64,000 nt of DNA from Paenibacillus algorifonticola (lineage in GTDB: Bacteria > Bacillota > Bacilli > Paenibacillales > Paenibacillaceae): contig NZ_LAQO01000027.1 in assembly GCF_000971975.1 (NCBI RefSeq), positions 1 through 64,000 on the forward strand. Direction: 5' to 3'. This document shows, in pieces, positions 35,037 to 42,829 of this stretch. Within the stretch, counting starts at the first letter, position 1, and every line of letters begins with the position of its first letter. A program made the position numbers and the translations under genes. The notes beneath the pieces are model-generated. The model was not told the DNA's origin. It made no database searches and saw only the letters and a program-made list of their open reading frames with translations.

Positions 35037-35065
35037 TTGAAAACGCTTGCAAAAAATACTATACT
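35037..35065 (+). promoter_or_regulatory. Promoter overlapped by a perfect cre (CcpA) match, upstream of the YesM-type kinase
   Basis: TTGAAA (35037-35042) and TATACT (35060-35065) are separated by 17 nt. TTGAAAACGCTTGCA at 35037-35051 fits the cre consensus WTGNAANCGNWNNCW at every fixed position, so CcpA bound here would block the -35 box. The kinase start is 33 nt downstream. Confidence 0.7.
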
Positions 35066-35097
35066 TTGATAAGCGGCAGAAGAGAGAGGTGTAAGGC

Positions 35098-36843
35098 ATG
35101 AGGTTCCGGCATTCGTTTTTTTATCGAACACTCCGTTTTAAGCTATTATTTGGCTTTCTGCTGCTCGTCATTCCGATTGTTTCCTTCATGATCTACAACA
35201 ACTTGTATGCGATTAATGTTGTACGCAATCAGGTGGCCCAGTCCAATAAAAATCTGATCAGCCTCTATATGGGCCAAATTGACCGCAATTTGGAGGATGT
35301 GGAGAAATATTTGTTTAATATTGCGGCGATGGAGACAGGCCTGCTCGTGCTGGAGCAGCCGCGTGAGCAAAATCCCGACAGCTATTCGTTCGAGAAAATC
35401 CAGCTGAGAAATCAATTGAGGAATGAATTGCCCAATTATAAGTCGATGGATATGTTCTTCATTTATTCGCCGGAGAACGATGATTTGATGAGCGTGTTTG
35501 GCATTGTCCCGGATTATGCCACCCGAACCGTGATGGAGCAGAACATTGTAGATAATATCAAGCTTGCCAAGAAGCCGCTGCAAAAGGACTGGTTCGTCCA
35601 GCATATGGCAGGCAGTGATTATTTAGCCTATGTCATTCAATACGGCGACATTTATATAGGCGCGATGGGCAATGTCGATCAGCTGATGGTGCCGCTGCAT
35701 TTAATTGATTTGGGTGAAAATGGCCGGGCCTTTCTGACGGATGACCGTATGAAGCCCATTATAGACACGCCGCTGGATGGCGACATCTCTATTGAACCAA
35801 GCAGCAGCGGCAACGAAGGCTACCAGCTTACGGGAAGCAACGACCAATTTATCGCAGTCGGCGAGCGTTCATCGCGAGGCCGCTTCGGGCTTGTCGCCCT
35901 CATTCCCGACAGCGTCGTGCTGCAGAAGCTTCCCTTTCTGCGCAGCATCGTCTCGCTTATATCCTTTGGGGCGATTATCATTTTGCCGATTATTTTGCTG
36001 CTGCTGCGCAAGCTGGTGCTCGTCCCGGTCAATCGCATTATTATGGCGATGCGCCGCATCGAGGACGGCAATCTGGATATGCGGATTACGAAACCGTCCT
36101 CCACGTTTGAATTTGAGGTGATGAACGAATCGTTCAACCGCATGATTAAGCAAATTCAGGAGCTCAAGGTCAATGTGCTGGAGGAGCAGCTGAATTACAA
36201 AAAAGCGCAGCTTAAGCATTTGCAGCTGCAAATCAATCCGCATTTTTTTCTTAACTCACTTAATATTGTTTATAATTTGGCGCAGGTGAAGGACTATCAT
36301 CTCATTCAGGAAATGACCCATTGCCTGGTCCAATATTTCCGGTTTATGTTCCGCAGCAACCTGTCGTTCGTATCTCTGTCTGACGAGCTTGCCCATACGA
36401 TGAATTATTTACGCATTCAGGAAATGCGCTTTCCGGGCGATCTGACCTTCGCTTTCCATACGGATGAGAGTCTTGGCAAAGTACCGATTCCACCACTAGT
36501 CATTCAATCGTTCGTGGAAAATACGATTAAGCATGCGGTAAATACGGATACGCAGGTTCACATTGCCGTTACCGCCCAAGCGCATAATGAAGATACGCTA
36601 TATGTCCGCATCGAGGACACGGGAGAGGGTTTCCCGCCGCAGGTGCTGGCACTGCTCCAGCGAGATATGGAGCTCAGCAATGAAGAAGGCGATCATATCG
36701 GCATTCAAAATGTGAAGCAGCGGCTGGGGCTGCTGTATCACGATGCAGCCCGCATGGCACTTAGCGGCAGCTCCGGCCTGGGAGCAGTCGTGGAGCTGTG
36801 GCTGCCGATGCAACCAGAAGAGACAGGGGGACGACGAGGATGA
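35098..36843 (+). CDS. YesM-type membrane sensor histidine kinase (second pair)
   Basis: 581 aa. A membrane helix at residues about 13-33 is followed by an extracellular sensor of about 240 residues with no obvious sub-family, then a second membrane helix near 275-300 (SIVSLISFGAIIILPIILLL), a HAMP linker (NRIIMAMRRIEDGNLDMRIT), the phospho-acceptor motif LQLQINPHFFLNSLNIVYNL and a GHKL ATPase (FVENTIKHAVNTD, GIQNVKQRLGLLYHD). It would phosphorylate the regulator encoded immediately downstream, whose ATG overlaps this gene's TGA (ATGA). No transporter gene is directly attached, so the target is unclear; the LplABC-type importer at 42.8 kb is the nearest candidate. A promoter overlapping a cre site predicts carbon catabolite repression. 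Confidence 0.92.
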   Translation: MRFRHSFFYRTLRFKLLFGFLLLVIPIVSFMIYNNLYAINVVRNQVAQSNKNLISLYMGQIDRNLEDVEKYLFNIAAMETGLLVLEQPREQNPDSYSFEKIQLRNQLRNELPNYKSMDMFFIYSPENDDLMSVFGIVPDYATRTVMEQNIVDNIKLAKKPLQKDWFVQHMAGSDYLAYVIQYGDIYIGAMGNVDQLMVPLHLIDLGENGRAFLTDDRMKPIIDTPLDGDISIEPSSSGNEGYQLTGSNDQFIAVGERSSRGRFGLVALIPDSVVLQKLPFLRSIVSLISFGAIIILPIILLLLRKLVLVPVNRIIMAMRRIEDGNLDMRITKPSSTFEFEVMNESFNRMIKQIQELKVNVLEEQLNYKKAQLKHLQLQINPHFFLNSLNIVYNLAQVKDYHLIQEMTHCLVQYFRFMFRSNLSFVSLSDELAHTMNYLRIQEMRFPGDLTFAFHTDESLGKVPIPPLVIQSFVENTIKHAVNTDTQVHIAVTAQAHNEDTLYVRIEDTGEGFPPQVLALLQRDMELSNEEGDHIGIQNVKQRLGLLYHDAARMALSGSSGLGAVVELWLPMQPEETGGRRG

Positions 36844-38468
36844 GACAGCTGTTAATTGTCGATGATGAGCGGCATGCGGTGCGGGGCATTAAAGCAGGCG
36901 TTGAATGGGAGACGCTTGGCATCTCGGTCGTGCATGAGGCGTACAATATTCGCACCGCTAAGGAAATTATGAGCGACAGCAAAATCGATGTGCTTATTTG
37001 CGATATCGAAATGCCGCAGGGCAACGGCTTCGAGCTGCTGGACTGGGTAAAAATCCATTATCCGCAGACGGAGGCAATGTTCCTTACCTGCCATGCTGAT
37101 TTCTCCTATGCGCAAAAAGCGATTCAGCTTGGCAGCTGCGATTATATGCTCAAGCCCGTCCGTTACCCCGAGCTGGCCAGCACGGTCAAGCGCGCGCTGG
37201 ATAAGCTGACGAAAGCCGATCTAGATCGCGAAAAGCTGCAATTCGCCGACATGTACGAGCATTATTACCGGCTATGGGAATCGTACCAGCCGATGTTTAT
37301 GGAGCGCTTCTGGCAGGAGCTGCTAAGCCGCTCGATTCCTTCGACCAAGGAAGGCGTTCGTGAAGCGCTGGCGAAGCATAACATTGCCTATGAGGAGCTG
37401 CCGCACTATAAGCCGGTGCTCATTAGCGTCCAGCGCTGGCATAAGGAGCTGACGCTGCGTGAAGAGAAGATTATGGAATATGCGCTGCGCAATTCCTTTG
37501 AAGAGATGATTCTCGCGAAGTCCGGGCTCGGCCGAATTATTCAGGTGCGCAGCGGGGCGCTGCTCGCGCTGCTGCCTATTCGCCAGGAGGAGGATGGCGA
37601 GCAGCTGCATGAGCAGATCGATTCGTACATCGAGGCGTGCAATCGTTATTTTTTCTGCGACTTATGCTGTTATATGGGCAGCGCGGTACCTGTGGAGGAA
37701 ATATGCGACATGTACGAGCAGCTTGCCGAGCTGGAGTCGCATAATGTGACCCGGACAAATGAACGGCTTAGCCTAACCAATTGCAGCGTTAGCCCGGATG
37801 TCGCTCCGCTTCCGGTGATGAGCGGCTGGGGTGAAATGCTCAAGCTCGGCTGCGGAAAGGAAATGCTTGAGGAAATCGAAAAGTATTTAGACAGCGTCAA
37901 GCATACGGGGCAGGCCGATGCCCGCTGGCTGCGCAGCTTTTATGAGGATTTTCTGCAAATGGTGCATCAGGTGCTGCATGCGAAGGGACTGCGGGCGCAT
38001 CAAGTGTTCTCCGCCATGGTGCTGATGAAGCGGGAGGATGCCGTCACCCGTTCCATTACCGACTTGTCGGAGTGGGTAGGGGTGCTCATCTATGAGGTCA
38101 GCGGCAATCTGAATGTCATGGATGAGACACAGACCGTTGTGGACAAGGTGAAGCATTATATTGCTAAGCATATGAGCGAGGATTTATCGCGCGAGGATAT
38201 TGCGAGCCATGTCTGCCTTCATCCCGATTATTTGGCCCGGCTGTTCAAGAAGGACACAGGGCTGACGATTTCCGAATATGTGCTGCAGGAGCGGGTAGCG
38301 CTCGCCAAGCAAATGCTGGCGAAGACGGAGCTGGCGATTACGAGCATTGCCTACGAGCTCGGCTACGGCAACTATTCACATTTTTCGAAAATGTTCAAAA
38401 AAGCGACATCAGTGGGGCCGCAGGAATATCGCAAGCTCCAGCAAAGCGGGCAGGCTAAGGGAAGCTGA
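36840..38468 (+). CDS. Response regulator with AraC-type DNA-binding domain (YesN-like, second pair)
   Basis: 542 aa from the ATG at 36840, overlapping the kinase stop by 4 nt. The receiver begins MRQLLIVDDERHAVRGIK; the phospho-acceptor Asp is in VLICDIEMPQGNGFEL, and the conserved Lys in YMLKPVRYPE. The middle region is long and variable as in other YesN proteins. The C-terminal AraC domain (about 440-540) has two helix-turn-helices: LSREDIASHVCLHPDYLARL and ITSIAYELGYGNYSHFSKMF. It ends shortly before an intrinsic terminator, so the kinase and regulator form a two-gene unit. Confidence 0.92.
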   Translation: MRQLLIVDDERHAVRGIKAGVEWETLGISVVHEAYNIRTAKEIMSDSKIDVLICDIEMPQGNGFELLDWVKIHYPQTEAMFLTCHADFSYAQKAIQLGSCDYMLKPVRYPELASTVKRALDKLTKADLDREKLQFADMYEHYYRLWESYQPMFMERFWQELLSRSIPSTKEGVREALAKHNIAYEELPHYKPVLISVQRWHKELTLREEKIMEYALRNSFEEMILAKSGLGRIIQVRSGALLALLPIRQEEDGEQLHEQIDSYIEACNRYFFCDLCCYMGSAVPVEEICDMYEQLAELESHNVTRTNERLSLTNCSVSPDVAPLPVMSGWGEMLKLGCGKEMLEEIEKYLDSVKHTGQADARWLRSFYEDFLQMVHQVLHAKGLRAHQVFSAMVLMKREDAVTRSITDLSEWVGVLIYEVSGNLNVMDETQTVVDKVKHYIAKHMSEDLSREDIASHVCLHPDYLARLFKKDTGLTISEYVLQERVALAKQMLAKTELAITSIAYELGYGNYSHFSKMFKKATSVGPQEYRKLQQSGQAKGS

Positions 38469-38540
38469 CCTATTTAATAGCACTTTGCTAATTCAAAATA
38501 GCCCTTCAGTTCCGCAAAGCGAGGCGCCTGGCAAGCAGTA

Positions 38541-38580
38541 AGCCACCGTCCATCCGCTGCGGAATGGAGGGCTTTGTTTG
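38541..38580 (+). terminator. Intrinsic terminator of the YesM/YesN pair
   Basis: An interrupted stem (AGCC-CC-TCCAT-CC with GG-ATGGA-GG-GCT) lies around 38541-38573 and is followed by TTTGTTTGTTTT. Confidence 0.65.
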
Positions 38581-38616
38581 TTTTCCAAAAAGCAGCTGGC
38601 GGACTGCGAATTAGTA

Positions 38617-38645
38617 TTGCTTTTTTTCCAGTATTCAACTATAAA
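38617..38645 (+). promoter_or_regulatory. Sigma-A-type promoter of the exporter/GNAT/peptide locus
   Basis: TTGCTT (38617-38622), 17-nt spacer, TATAAA (38640-38645). The exporter's GGAGG lies 18 nt further on. No cre or Fur match is seen. Confidence 0.6.
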
Positions 38646-38672
38646 TAGATCAGACTTAGGGCGGAGGTGCTG

Positions 38673-40823
38673 TTGGATTTGCAGGTGATGCTTAAAATAG
38701 TGCGCCGATTTGCCGCATACAAGCTGCTGGGCAGCGTTTTCTTATTCACCTTATTAATAGAAGTAGCTTATACAGTGGCAGCGCCGCTCAGCCTGAAATA
38801 TTTGGTGGATGAAGCTTTTACGCCGCGCAATTTTCAGGCGTTTATGATCATTTTGTTCATCTTGCTCGGCGGGGGCATATTGAATGTAATTGCCGGTGCG
38901 GTGTCGGACTATTCATTAGGCAGGCTGGCTGGAGAGGTCGTTCGCAAGCTGAGAACGGAGCTGTTTGCTCATATCCAGCTCCAGTCCTTGCCTTTCTACG
39001 AGCGTTATCGGGTAGGTGATTTGGTGACCCGCTTCTCGGCTGATATGGGCTCCATTGAACGGGTTATTCGCGGCTCCAGCCCTTTGCTGCTCAAAGAATT
39101 GCTCGCTGTAGCGCTGGGGCTTATTATGCTGTTTACGCTGGAATGGAAGCTGACGCTTGCGATGCTTGCGGGCTCGGTTGTTATGTTTGTGCTGCCTCAG
39201 CTTGTGCAGAAGCGCTCGGAGCGAGCGAATCGGGAGTATAAGGAAGCGCAGGAGCGCTTCTCCAATATGATCGATGAGATGGCCAAGGGGCACAAAACGA
39301 TTCGAGGCCTTCATCAGCAAGGCCGGTTTCGCATGCGGGGCGACAACAAAATTACGGCTTTGTTTAAGACAGGCATGAATCTTCATATGAGCAATTCCTT
39401 GATGGAACGGCTGCCTTTAACGGCTTTGCTGCTGCTTAATGGAATTATGATGGGATTCGGCGGTTATTTAATATTTCATGATGCCATGACCGTTGGCGGC
39501 TTTATCGCTTTTTTCACCTTGTTTATGAGTGTCGGGCAGTCCGGCTCAAATCTGGCCTTTCTCATTCCGAATTTAATTGAATCAAGCATTAGCTTCCAGC
39601 GTATCGAGGAAATAATGGCTTGCGAGCCAGATTTGCCAGAAGCCGAGCAACCTGTATCGCTGCCGGAAACAAGCTTGTCCCTGCGTATGGAGCGGGTTAC
39701 CTTCGGCTACAATGAGGGCACTTCGCAGCTGAAAGACATCAGTGTGGAGATTGAGGCGGGCAGCTTTGTCGCTTTCGTTGGCCCAAGCGGATCGGGCAAA
39801 AGCACGGCGCTCCAGCTGCTTTCCCGCTTCTATGATCCCCAGCAGGGAAAGGTATTCATTCATGATTTACCGCTGCAAAATATTAGCGAGTCCTCGCTGC
39901 GAAAACGTGCTGCGCTTGTATCGCAGGATACGTTTCTGTTCCATATGAGCCTTCGGGAAAACCTGCTGCTAGGCAGCGATATTGAGGAAGCTGACATGAT
40001 CGCAGCCGCAAAGCAGGCAGGCATCCATGAGGTCATTGCAAGCTGGCCAGAGGGCTACGACACCTGGATTCATCATGAAGGCGGCTCCTTGTCAGGCGGG
40101 GAGCGGCAGCGTATTGCGATTGCACGCGCACTGCTCCGCAGGCCGCAGCTGATGCTGCTTGATGAAGTAACATCGGCGCTGGACCCGGCAGCTGAAGCGG
40201 ATATCAACCACCTTATTGAACAATTAAAGGGTAGCCGAACGATCGTTTCAGTTACCCACCGCCTCTCCTCCGTCGTAAATGCGGATCGAATTTATGTATT
40301 TCAGGGCGGGCACATAGTAGAGAGCGGCTCCCACCAGCAGCTGCTTAGGGAGCAAGGACTTTACAGCAGCCTATGGGAGAAGCAGCATGGCTTCTATGTG
40401 TCGGGAGACGGGCGGCATGCCGCGGTAAAAGGGGAACGGCTTGCGAAGCTGCCGTTTTTTGCAGGAATGGAACCAGCACTTCTGGCAGGCGTGGCCGAAT
40501 TGTTCACCTCCGAAACGTGCAGGGAGGGCGAATCGGTTGTGCGTGAAGGCGAGGAGGGCGATAAGTTTTATATTATCGTTCGCGGCATTTTTGAAATTTG
40601 GAAGACGTTTGCTGGTGAAGCGGATAAGAAGGTAGCGGTATTGCAGGACGGTGACCATTTCGGAGAAATTGCCCTGCTGCGAAACATTCCGCGCACGGCC
40701 ACGGTGAAGGCCGCTGGTCCAGGCGTCGTGCTGTCGATGCGCCGCGAAGCCTTCCATCAGCTGACGGAGGAGCACCCGCAGCTGCTGCATGCGCTGGAGC
40801 AAACGCTGCAGCAAAGAATGTAG
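38673..40823 (+). CDS. ABC exporter (fused membrane and ATPase domains) with C-terminal cyclic-nucleotide-binding-like domain
   Basis: 716 aa from the TTG at 38673, 5 nt after GGCGGAGG; a GTG at 38667 overlaps that site and an ATG at 38688 is too far. Six membrane helices occupy residues about 15-305. There is no N-terminal C39 peptidase domain. The ATPase (about 335-570) has Walker A GPSGSGKST, signature LSGGERQR, Walker B LMLLDEVTSALDP and SVTHRLSS. Residues about 590-716 form a cNMP-binding-type domain: FTSETCREGESVVREGEEGD and the phosphate-cassette-like FGEIALLRNIPRTATVK. Bacteria of this group usually lack cAMP, so the ligand may differ. It leads the locus that also encodes two GNAT-like enzymes and two tiny paralogous peptides, and is the obvious candidate to export the peptide product. 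Confidence 0.9.
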   Translation: MDLQVMLKIVRRFAAYKLLGSVFLFTLLIEVAYTVAAPLSLKYLVDEAFTPRNFQAFMIILFILLGGGILNVIAGAVSDYSLGRLAGEVVRKLRTELFAHIQLQSLPFYERYRVGDLVTRFSADMGSIERVIRGSSPLLLKELLAVALGLIMLFTLEWKLTLAMLAGSVVMFVLPQLVQKRSERANREYKEAQERFSNMIDEMAKGHKTIRGLHQQGRFRMRGDNKITALFKTGMNLHMSNSLMERLPLTALLLLNGIMMGFGGYLIFHDAMTVGGFIAFFTLFMSVGQSGSNLAFLIPNLIESSISFQRIEEIMACEPDLPEAEQPVSLPETSLSLRMERVTFGYNEGTSQLKDISVEIEAGSFVAFVGPSGSGKSTALQLLSRFYDPQQGKVFIHDLPLQNISESSLRKRAALVSQDTFLFHMSLRENLLLGSDIEEADMIAAAKQAGIHEVIASWPEGYDTWIHHEGGSLSGGERQRIAIARALLRRPQLMLLDEVTSALDPAAEADINHLIEQLKGSRTIVSVTHRLSSVVNADRIYVFQGGHIVESGSHQQLLREQGLYSSLWEKQHGFYVSGDGRHAAVKGERLAKLPFFAGMEPALLAGVAELFTSETCREGESVVREGEEGDKFYIIVRGIFEIWKTFAGEADKKVAVLQDGDHFGEIALLRNIPRTATVKAAGPGVVLSMRREAFHQLTEEHPQLLHALEQTLQQRM

Positions 40824-40906
40824 AGCAAGGGCAGAAATGGCAAGCTGCTTAAGTGTCCGCTTGGAAAGAAACGGGACATTTTCAGATGAAGAGAGGGGGA
40901 ATTGAG

Positions 40907-41425
40907 GTGGCAAAGGCGTATTTTAAACAGTGTGAAAATGATGAGGAATATGCGAAGGCCAGCTTGTTTTTGTTGAAGCACAGGCGAGATTTGCATCCCG
41001 CATATACGACTATGGACACGTTGTCGCTGCTGTACTCTTATTTGACGGAGGGGCAGTTAGTTATAGGGTTGGATGAGCAGCACCAGGTTAATAGCATTTC
41101 CGCTTATTATTATGGGACACCGGAGCAGGATTTTCAGAATAAGGAAGTTGTTTTTGTGGATATGGTCATTGTGGAGCAAATGCATCGGGGAACGCGCTTG
41201 TTTGCAGAAGGGCTGAATTTTCTGGTCCATAAAGTGCTGGAGAACCGCCCGGAGGTTCAGGAGCTGAGCCTTGCAGCCTTGTCGGAAAATAAACGGCTTT
41301 GCCGGATGTATAGCAAGTTCGTAGAGGAGAAGTACAAGCGCGAGGGAGCGCTTGGAGAAGAAACAGTTTTTGGCGGGGAAATTAGAAAAATTGGTACTAT
41401 GCTAAGAAAAACCAATCCAGTATAA
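40907..41425 (+). CDS. GNAT-like acyltransferase, candidate peptide-modifying enzyme (1)
   Basis: 172 aa from the GTG at 40907, 6 nt after GAGAGGGGGA; an ATG at 40886 has no site. The fold assignment rests on the region FVDMVIVEQMHRGTRLFAEG: a beta-strand followed by an R-G-T-R-L-F turn and helix that matches motif A of GCN5-related acyltransferases (usually R/Q-x-x-G-x-G/A), the site that binds the acyl-CoA pyrophosphate. It is homologous to the product of 41572-42099: both share RGTRLFA-GL, a PxVQ segment and an RLxRxxSKF segment near the C-terminus. It lies 83 nt after the exporter and 42 nt before the first peptide gene. No described family member comes to mind. Confidence 0.75.
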   Translation: MAKAYFKQCENDEEYAKASLFLLKHRRDLHPAYTTMDTLSLLYSYLTEGQLVIGLDEQHQVNSISAYYYGTPEQDFQNKEVVFVDMVIVEQMHRGTRLFAEGLNFLVHKVLENRPEVQELSLAALSENKRLCRMYSKFVEEKYKREGALGEETVFGGEIRKIGTMLRKTNPV

Positions 41426-41467
41426 TCGTTTTTGTAGGAAAAATTAACAAAGAATGGAGGCGGACAA

Positions 41468-41572
41468 ATGATTCCACCATTTGGATTTGGCAGCAAAGAC
41501 ACGAGCAAAAAAGGCAGCGGTTTTGGCAAGATTGTTAAGGTTAATGAAGCATTGAGAGCCCAAGCGAACTAA
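41468..41572 (+). CDS. 34-aa peptide, candidate precursor (1)
   Basis: An ATG at 41468 follows AATGGAGGCGGACAA, one of the best ribosome-binding sites in the window. The product begins MIPPFGFGSK and ends NEALRAQAN, with GSGFGKIV in the middle. It is basic, rich in Gly and Lys, and lacks Cys, Ser/Thr clusters and a signal peptide. Its stop codon overlaps the start of the downstream GNAT-like gene (TAATG), so the two are translationally coupled. The 32-aa peptide encoded at 42240 is a clear paralogue: 25 residues identical with one gap. Conservation is concentrated in the N-terminal MIPPxGFG, the central KGSGFGKIV and the C-terminal NEALRAQA, which is the pattern expected for a recognition segment plus a modified core, or for a secreted signal. 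Confidence 0.8.
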   Translation: MIPPFGFGSKDTSKKGSGFGKIVKVNEALRAQAN

Positions 41573-42099
41573 TGTCGTTTTTATTTCGCCCCTGTGCGCT
41601 TGAAATGGATGAGGAAGCGTATGCTGCGTTTCTGATTCAGCATCATGATGAACTGAATTTGCCTTATTCCTTCCCTATGAAGCTAAGCTTTATGGGAGGA
41701 CCGCTTATTTTGGGTAAGGGCCTGCTTCTCTTTCGTGAGGAGCCTTACGAGATTGCTGGCGCTGCGGGCTTCGTCTGCGGGACAGGCGAGCATGATTACG
41801 AGGATCAGCATATTTGCCAGATTGAGATTGCTTTTATCCGCAAGGAATATCGTGGCACAAGGCTGTTTGCGAACGGCTTGCATGCGCTCATCGATTTGAT
41901 GAAGAAAACAAGCCCTGGCGTCCAGCAGGTACAGTTTTGGGTGAGGGCGGATGATTGCCGGCTTGATAGGCTGCTGTCCAAATTCACAGCGCTGCCAGGC
42001 GCATCGAAGTCGCCCGTGAACCATCTTATCCTTTACAAAATCCCCTTTAGCGAGCTCGAAGGCTACGTTCAGAAACGAGTTGCTGCGACTCGCCCCTAA
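41572..42099 (+). CDS. GNAT-like acyltransferase, candidate peptide-modifying enzyme (2)
   Basis: 175 aa. The ATG at 41572 shares its first base with the stop of the upstream 34-aa peptide gene (TAATG), so the enzyme is made by coupled translation from the peptide gene's strong ribosome-binding site. It is a homologue of the product of 40907-41425: ICQIEIAFIRKEYRGTRLFA includes the same R-G-T-R-L-F acyl-CoA-binding-type turn, and SKFTALPGA corresponds to the other protein's SKFVEEKY. The N-terminal half (PCALEMDEEAYAAFLIQHHD followed by ELNLPYSF) recurs, decayed, downstream of the second peptide gene. One-to-one pairing of peptide and enzyme genes suggests that it acts on the peptide; this is inference. 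Confidence 0.75.
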   Translation: MSFLFRPCALEMDEEAYAAFLIQHHDELNLPYSFPMKLSFMGGPLILGKGLLLFREEPYEIAGAAGFVCGTGEHDYEDQHICQIEIAFIRKEYRGTRLFANGLHALIDLMKKTSPGVQQVQFWVRADDCRLDRLLSKFTALPGASKSPVNHLILYKIPFSELEGYVQKRVAATRP

Positions 42100-42239
42100 C
42101 CTTTAGAAATGAAGGTTATCCGTATGTATTACTTTCCCAAACAGCTAATATATCATGTAGCAAGCTTTTGATTATTTAGCGCTAACACAGGCACTCCCTG
42201 CAAGTGATAGTGAAATGAATAATGAATGGAGGTGAGCGA

Positions 42240-42338
42240 ATGATTCCACCAATCGGTTTTGGAAATAAAAAAAATGTCAAAGGCAGCGGTTTTGGCAAAA
42301 TCGTTCAGGCAAATGAAGCATTGAGAGCACAAGCATAA
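42240..42338 (+). CDS. 32-aa peptide, candidate precursor (2)
   Basis: The ATG at 42240 follows AATGGAGGTGAGCGA. The product begins MIPPIGFGNKKN and ends NEALRAQA, with GSGFGKIVQA in between, and is a paralogue of the peptide encoded at 41468 (25 identical positions, one gap). It is also free of cysteine. A tight terminator starts at its stop codon, so it can be expressed without the degenerate downstream GNAT-like remnant. Substitutions between the two peptides are concentrated in the segment after GFG and before KGSGFG. Confidence 0.8.
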   Translation: MIPPIGFGNKKNVKGSGFGKIVQANEALRAQA

Positions 42339-42358
42339 GGAATGCCATTCCTTTTTTT
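42337..42358 (+). terminator. Intrinsic terminator directly at the second peptide's stop codon
   Basis: AAGGAAT (42337-42343), three-base loop, ATTCCTT (42347-42353), with seven T at 42352-42358. The stem begins inside the TAA stop codon. Confidence 0.85.
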
Positions 42359-42360
42359 AA

Positions 42361-42466
42361 AAAATACGCTTGCAATGGATGGGAAGTTGTAAATTCGTTT
42401 CTTATCCGGTTTCATGATGAATTGAATTAGCCTAAATATTCCCCATGGAGCTGAGCTTCATGGGGA
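42361..42466 (+). pseudogene. Decayed N-terminal remnant of a third GNAT-like gene
   Basis: The DNA aligns with the start of the gene at 41572: CGCTTGCAATGGATGG matches CGCTTGAAATGGATGA, and TTTCATGATGAATTGAATTA matches CATCATGATGAACTGAATTT. Translated from 42401 the frame gives LIRFHDELN, a TAG stop, then PKYSPMELSFMG; the intact gene reads LIQHHDELNLPYSFPMKLSFMG. A one-base deletion relative to the intact gene lies upstream (26 instead of 27 nt between ATGGAT and CGTTT). The similarity fades after about 42466. It shows that peptide gene and enzyme gene were duplicated as a unit and that the second enzyme was then lost. Confidence 0.8.
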
Positions 42467-42550
42467 ATATTCAATTTGTTTCCGAAATAACGGCTATCCT
42501 CCTTAATGAGCTTTCTATATTTCAGAAGACCATTGAGGGGCATATGAAAA

Positions 42551-42589
42551 GCCTGCTCTGTACGTGCAATCGTACGGGGCAGGCTTTTT
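42551..42589 (+). terminator. Intrinsic terminator
   Basis: GCCTGC...GTACG (42551-42564) pairs with CGTAC...GCAGGC (42571-42584), followed by TTTTT. It ends whatever transcript reads through the peptide locus. Between 42482 and 42521 a sequence starting GAAATAACGGCTATCC and ending CTTTCTATATTTC may be a worn copy of the AT-rich hairpin of the 98-nt repeat. Confidence 0.75.
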
Positions 42590-42619
42590 AGCTATTTGTT
42601 AAAAGGATATGTCTTTTTT

Positions 42620-42717
42620 CAAATATAGGAAAGGATATGATTTTTCCATCCCTTCTCTATATTTCTCGGACTGAAACGCGCCGCGCCGCCAAAGGACAGC
42701 GACAGCCGTTTCACCTT
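42620..42717 (+). repeat. Single 98-nt two-hairpin repeat (type B)
   Basis: The AT-rich stem has AAATATAG/CTATATTT with a changed loop (GATTTTTC in place of the usual ATTACGC-like loop). The second hairpin is of type B with core GCCGCCAAAGGACAGC. It lies 112 nt before the start of the LplB-like permease gene, in its leader or promoter region. Confidence 0.92.
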
Positions 42718-42829
42718 GATCCCCTTCCTCAAGATGTCGGAAGATGACAACGAAGAAGTCGGTTTAGTCGTAGTCTGCAACCTTGCGAAAAACTAAGATA
42801 GAGGTAGAAGAAGTGAAGGGGGAACCGCG

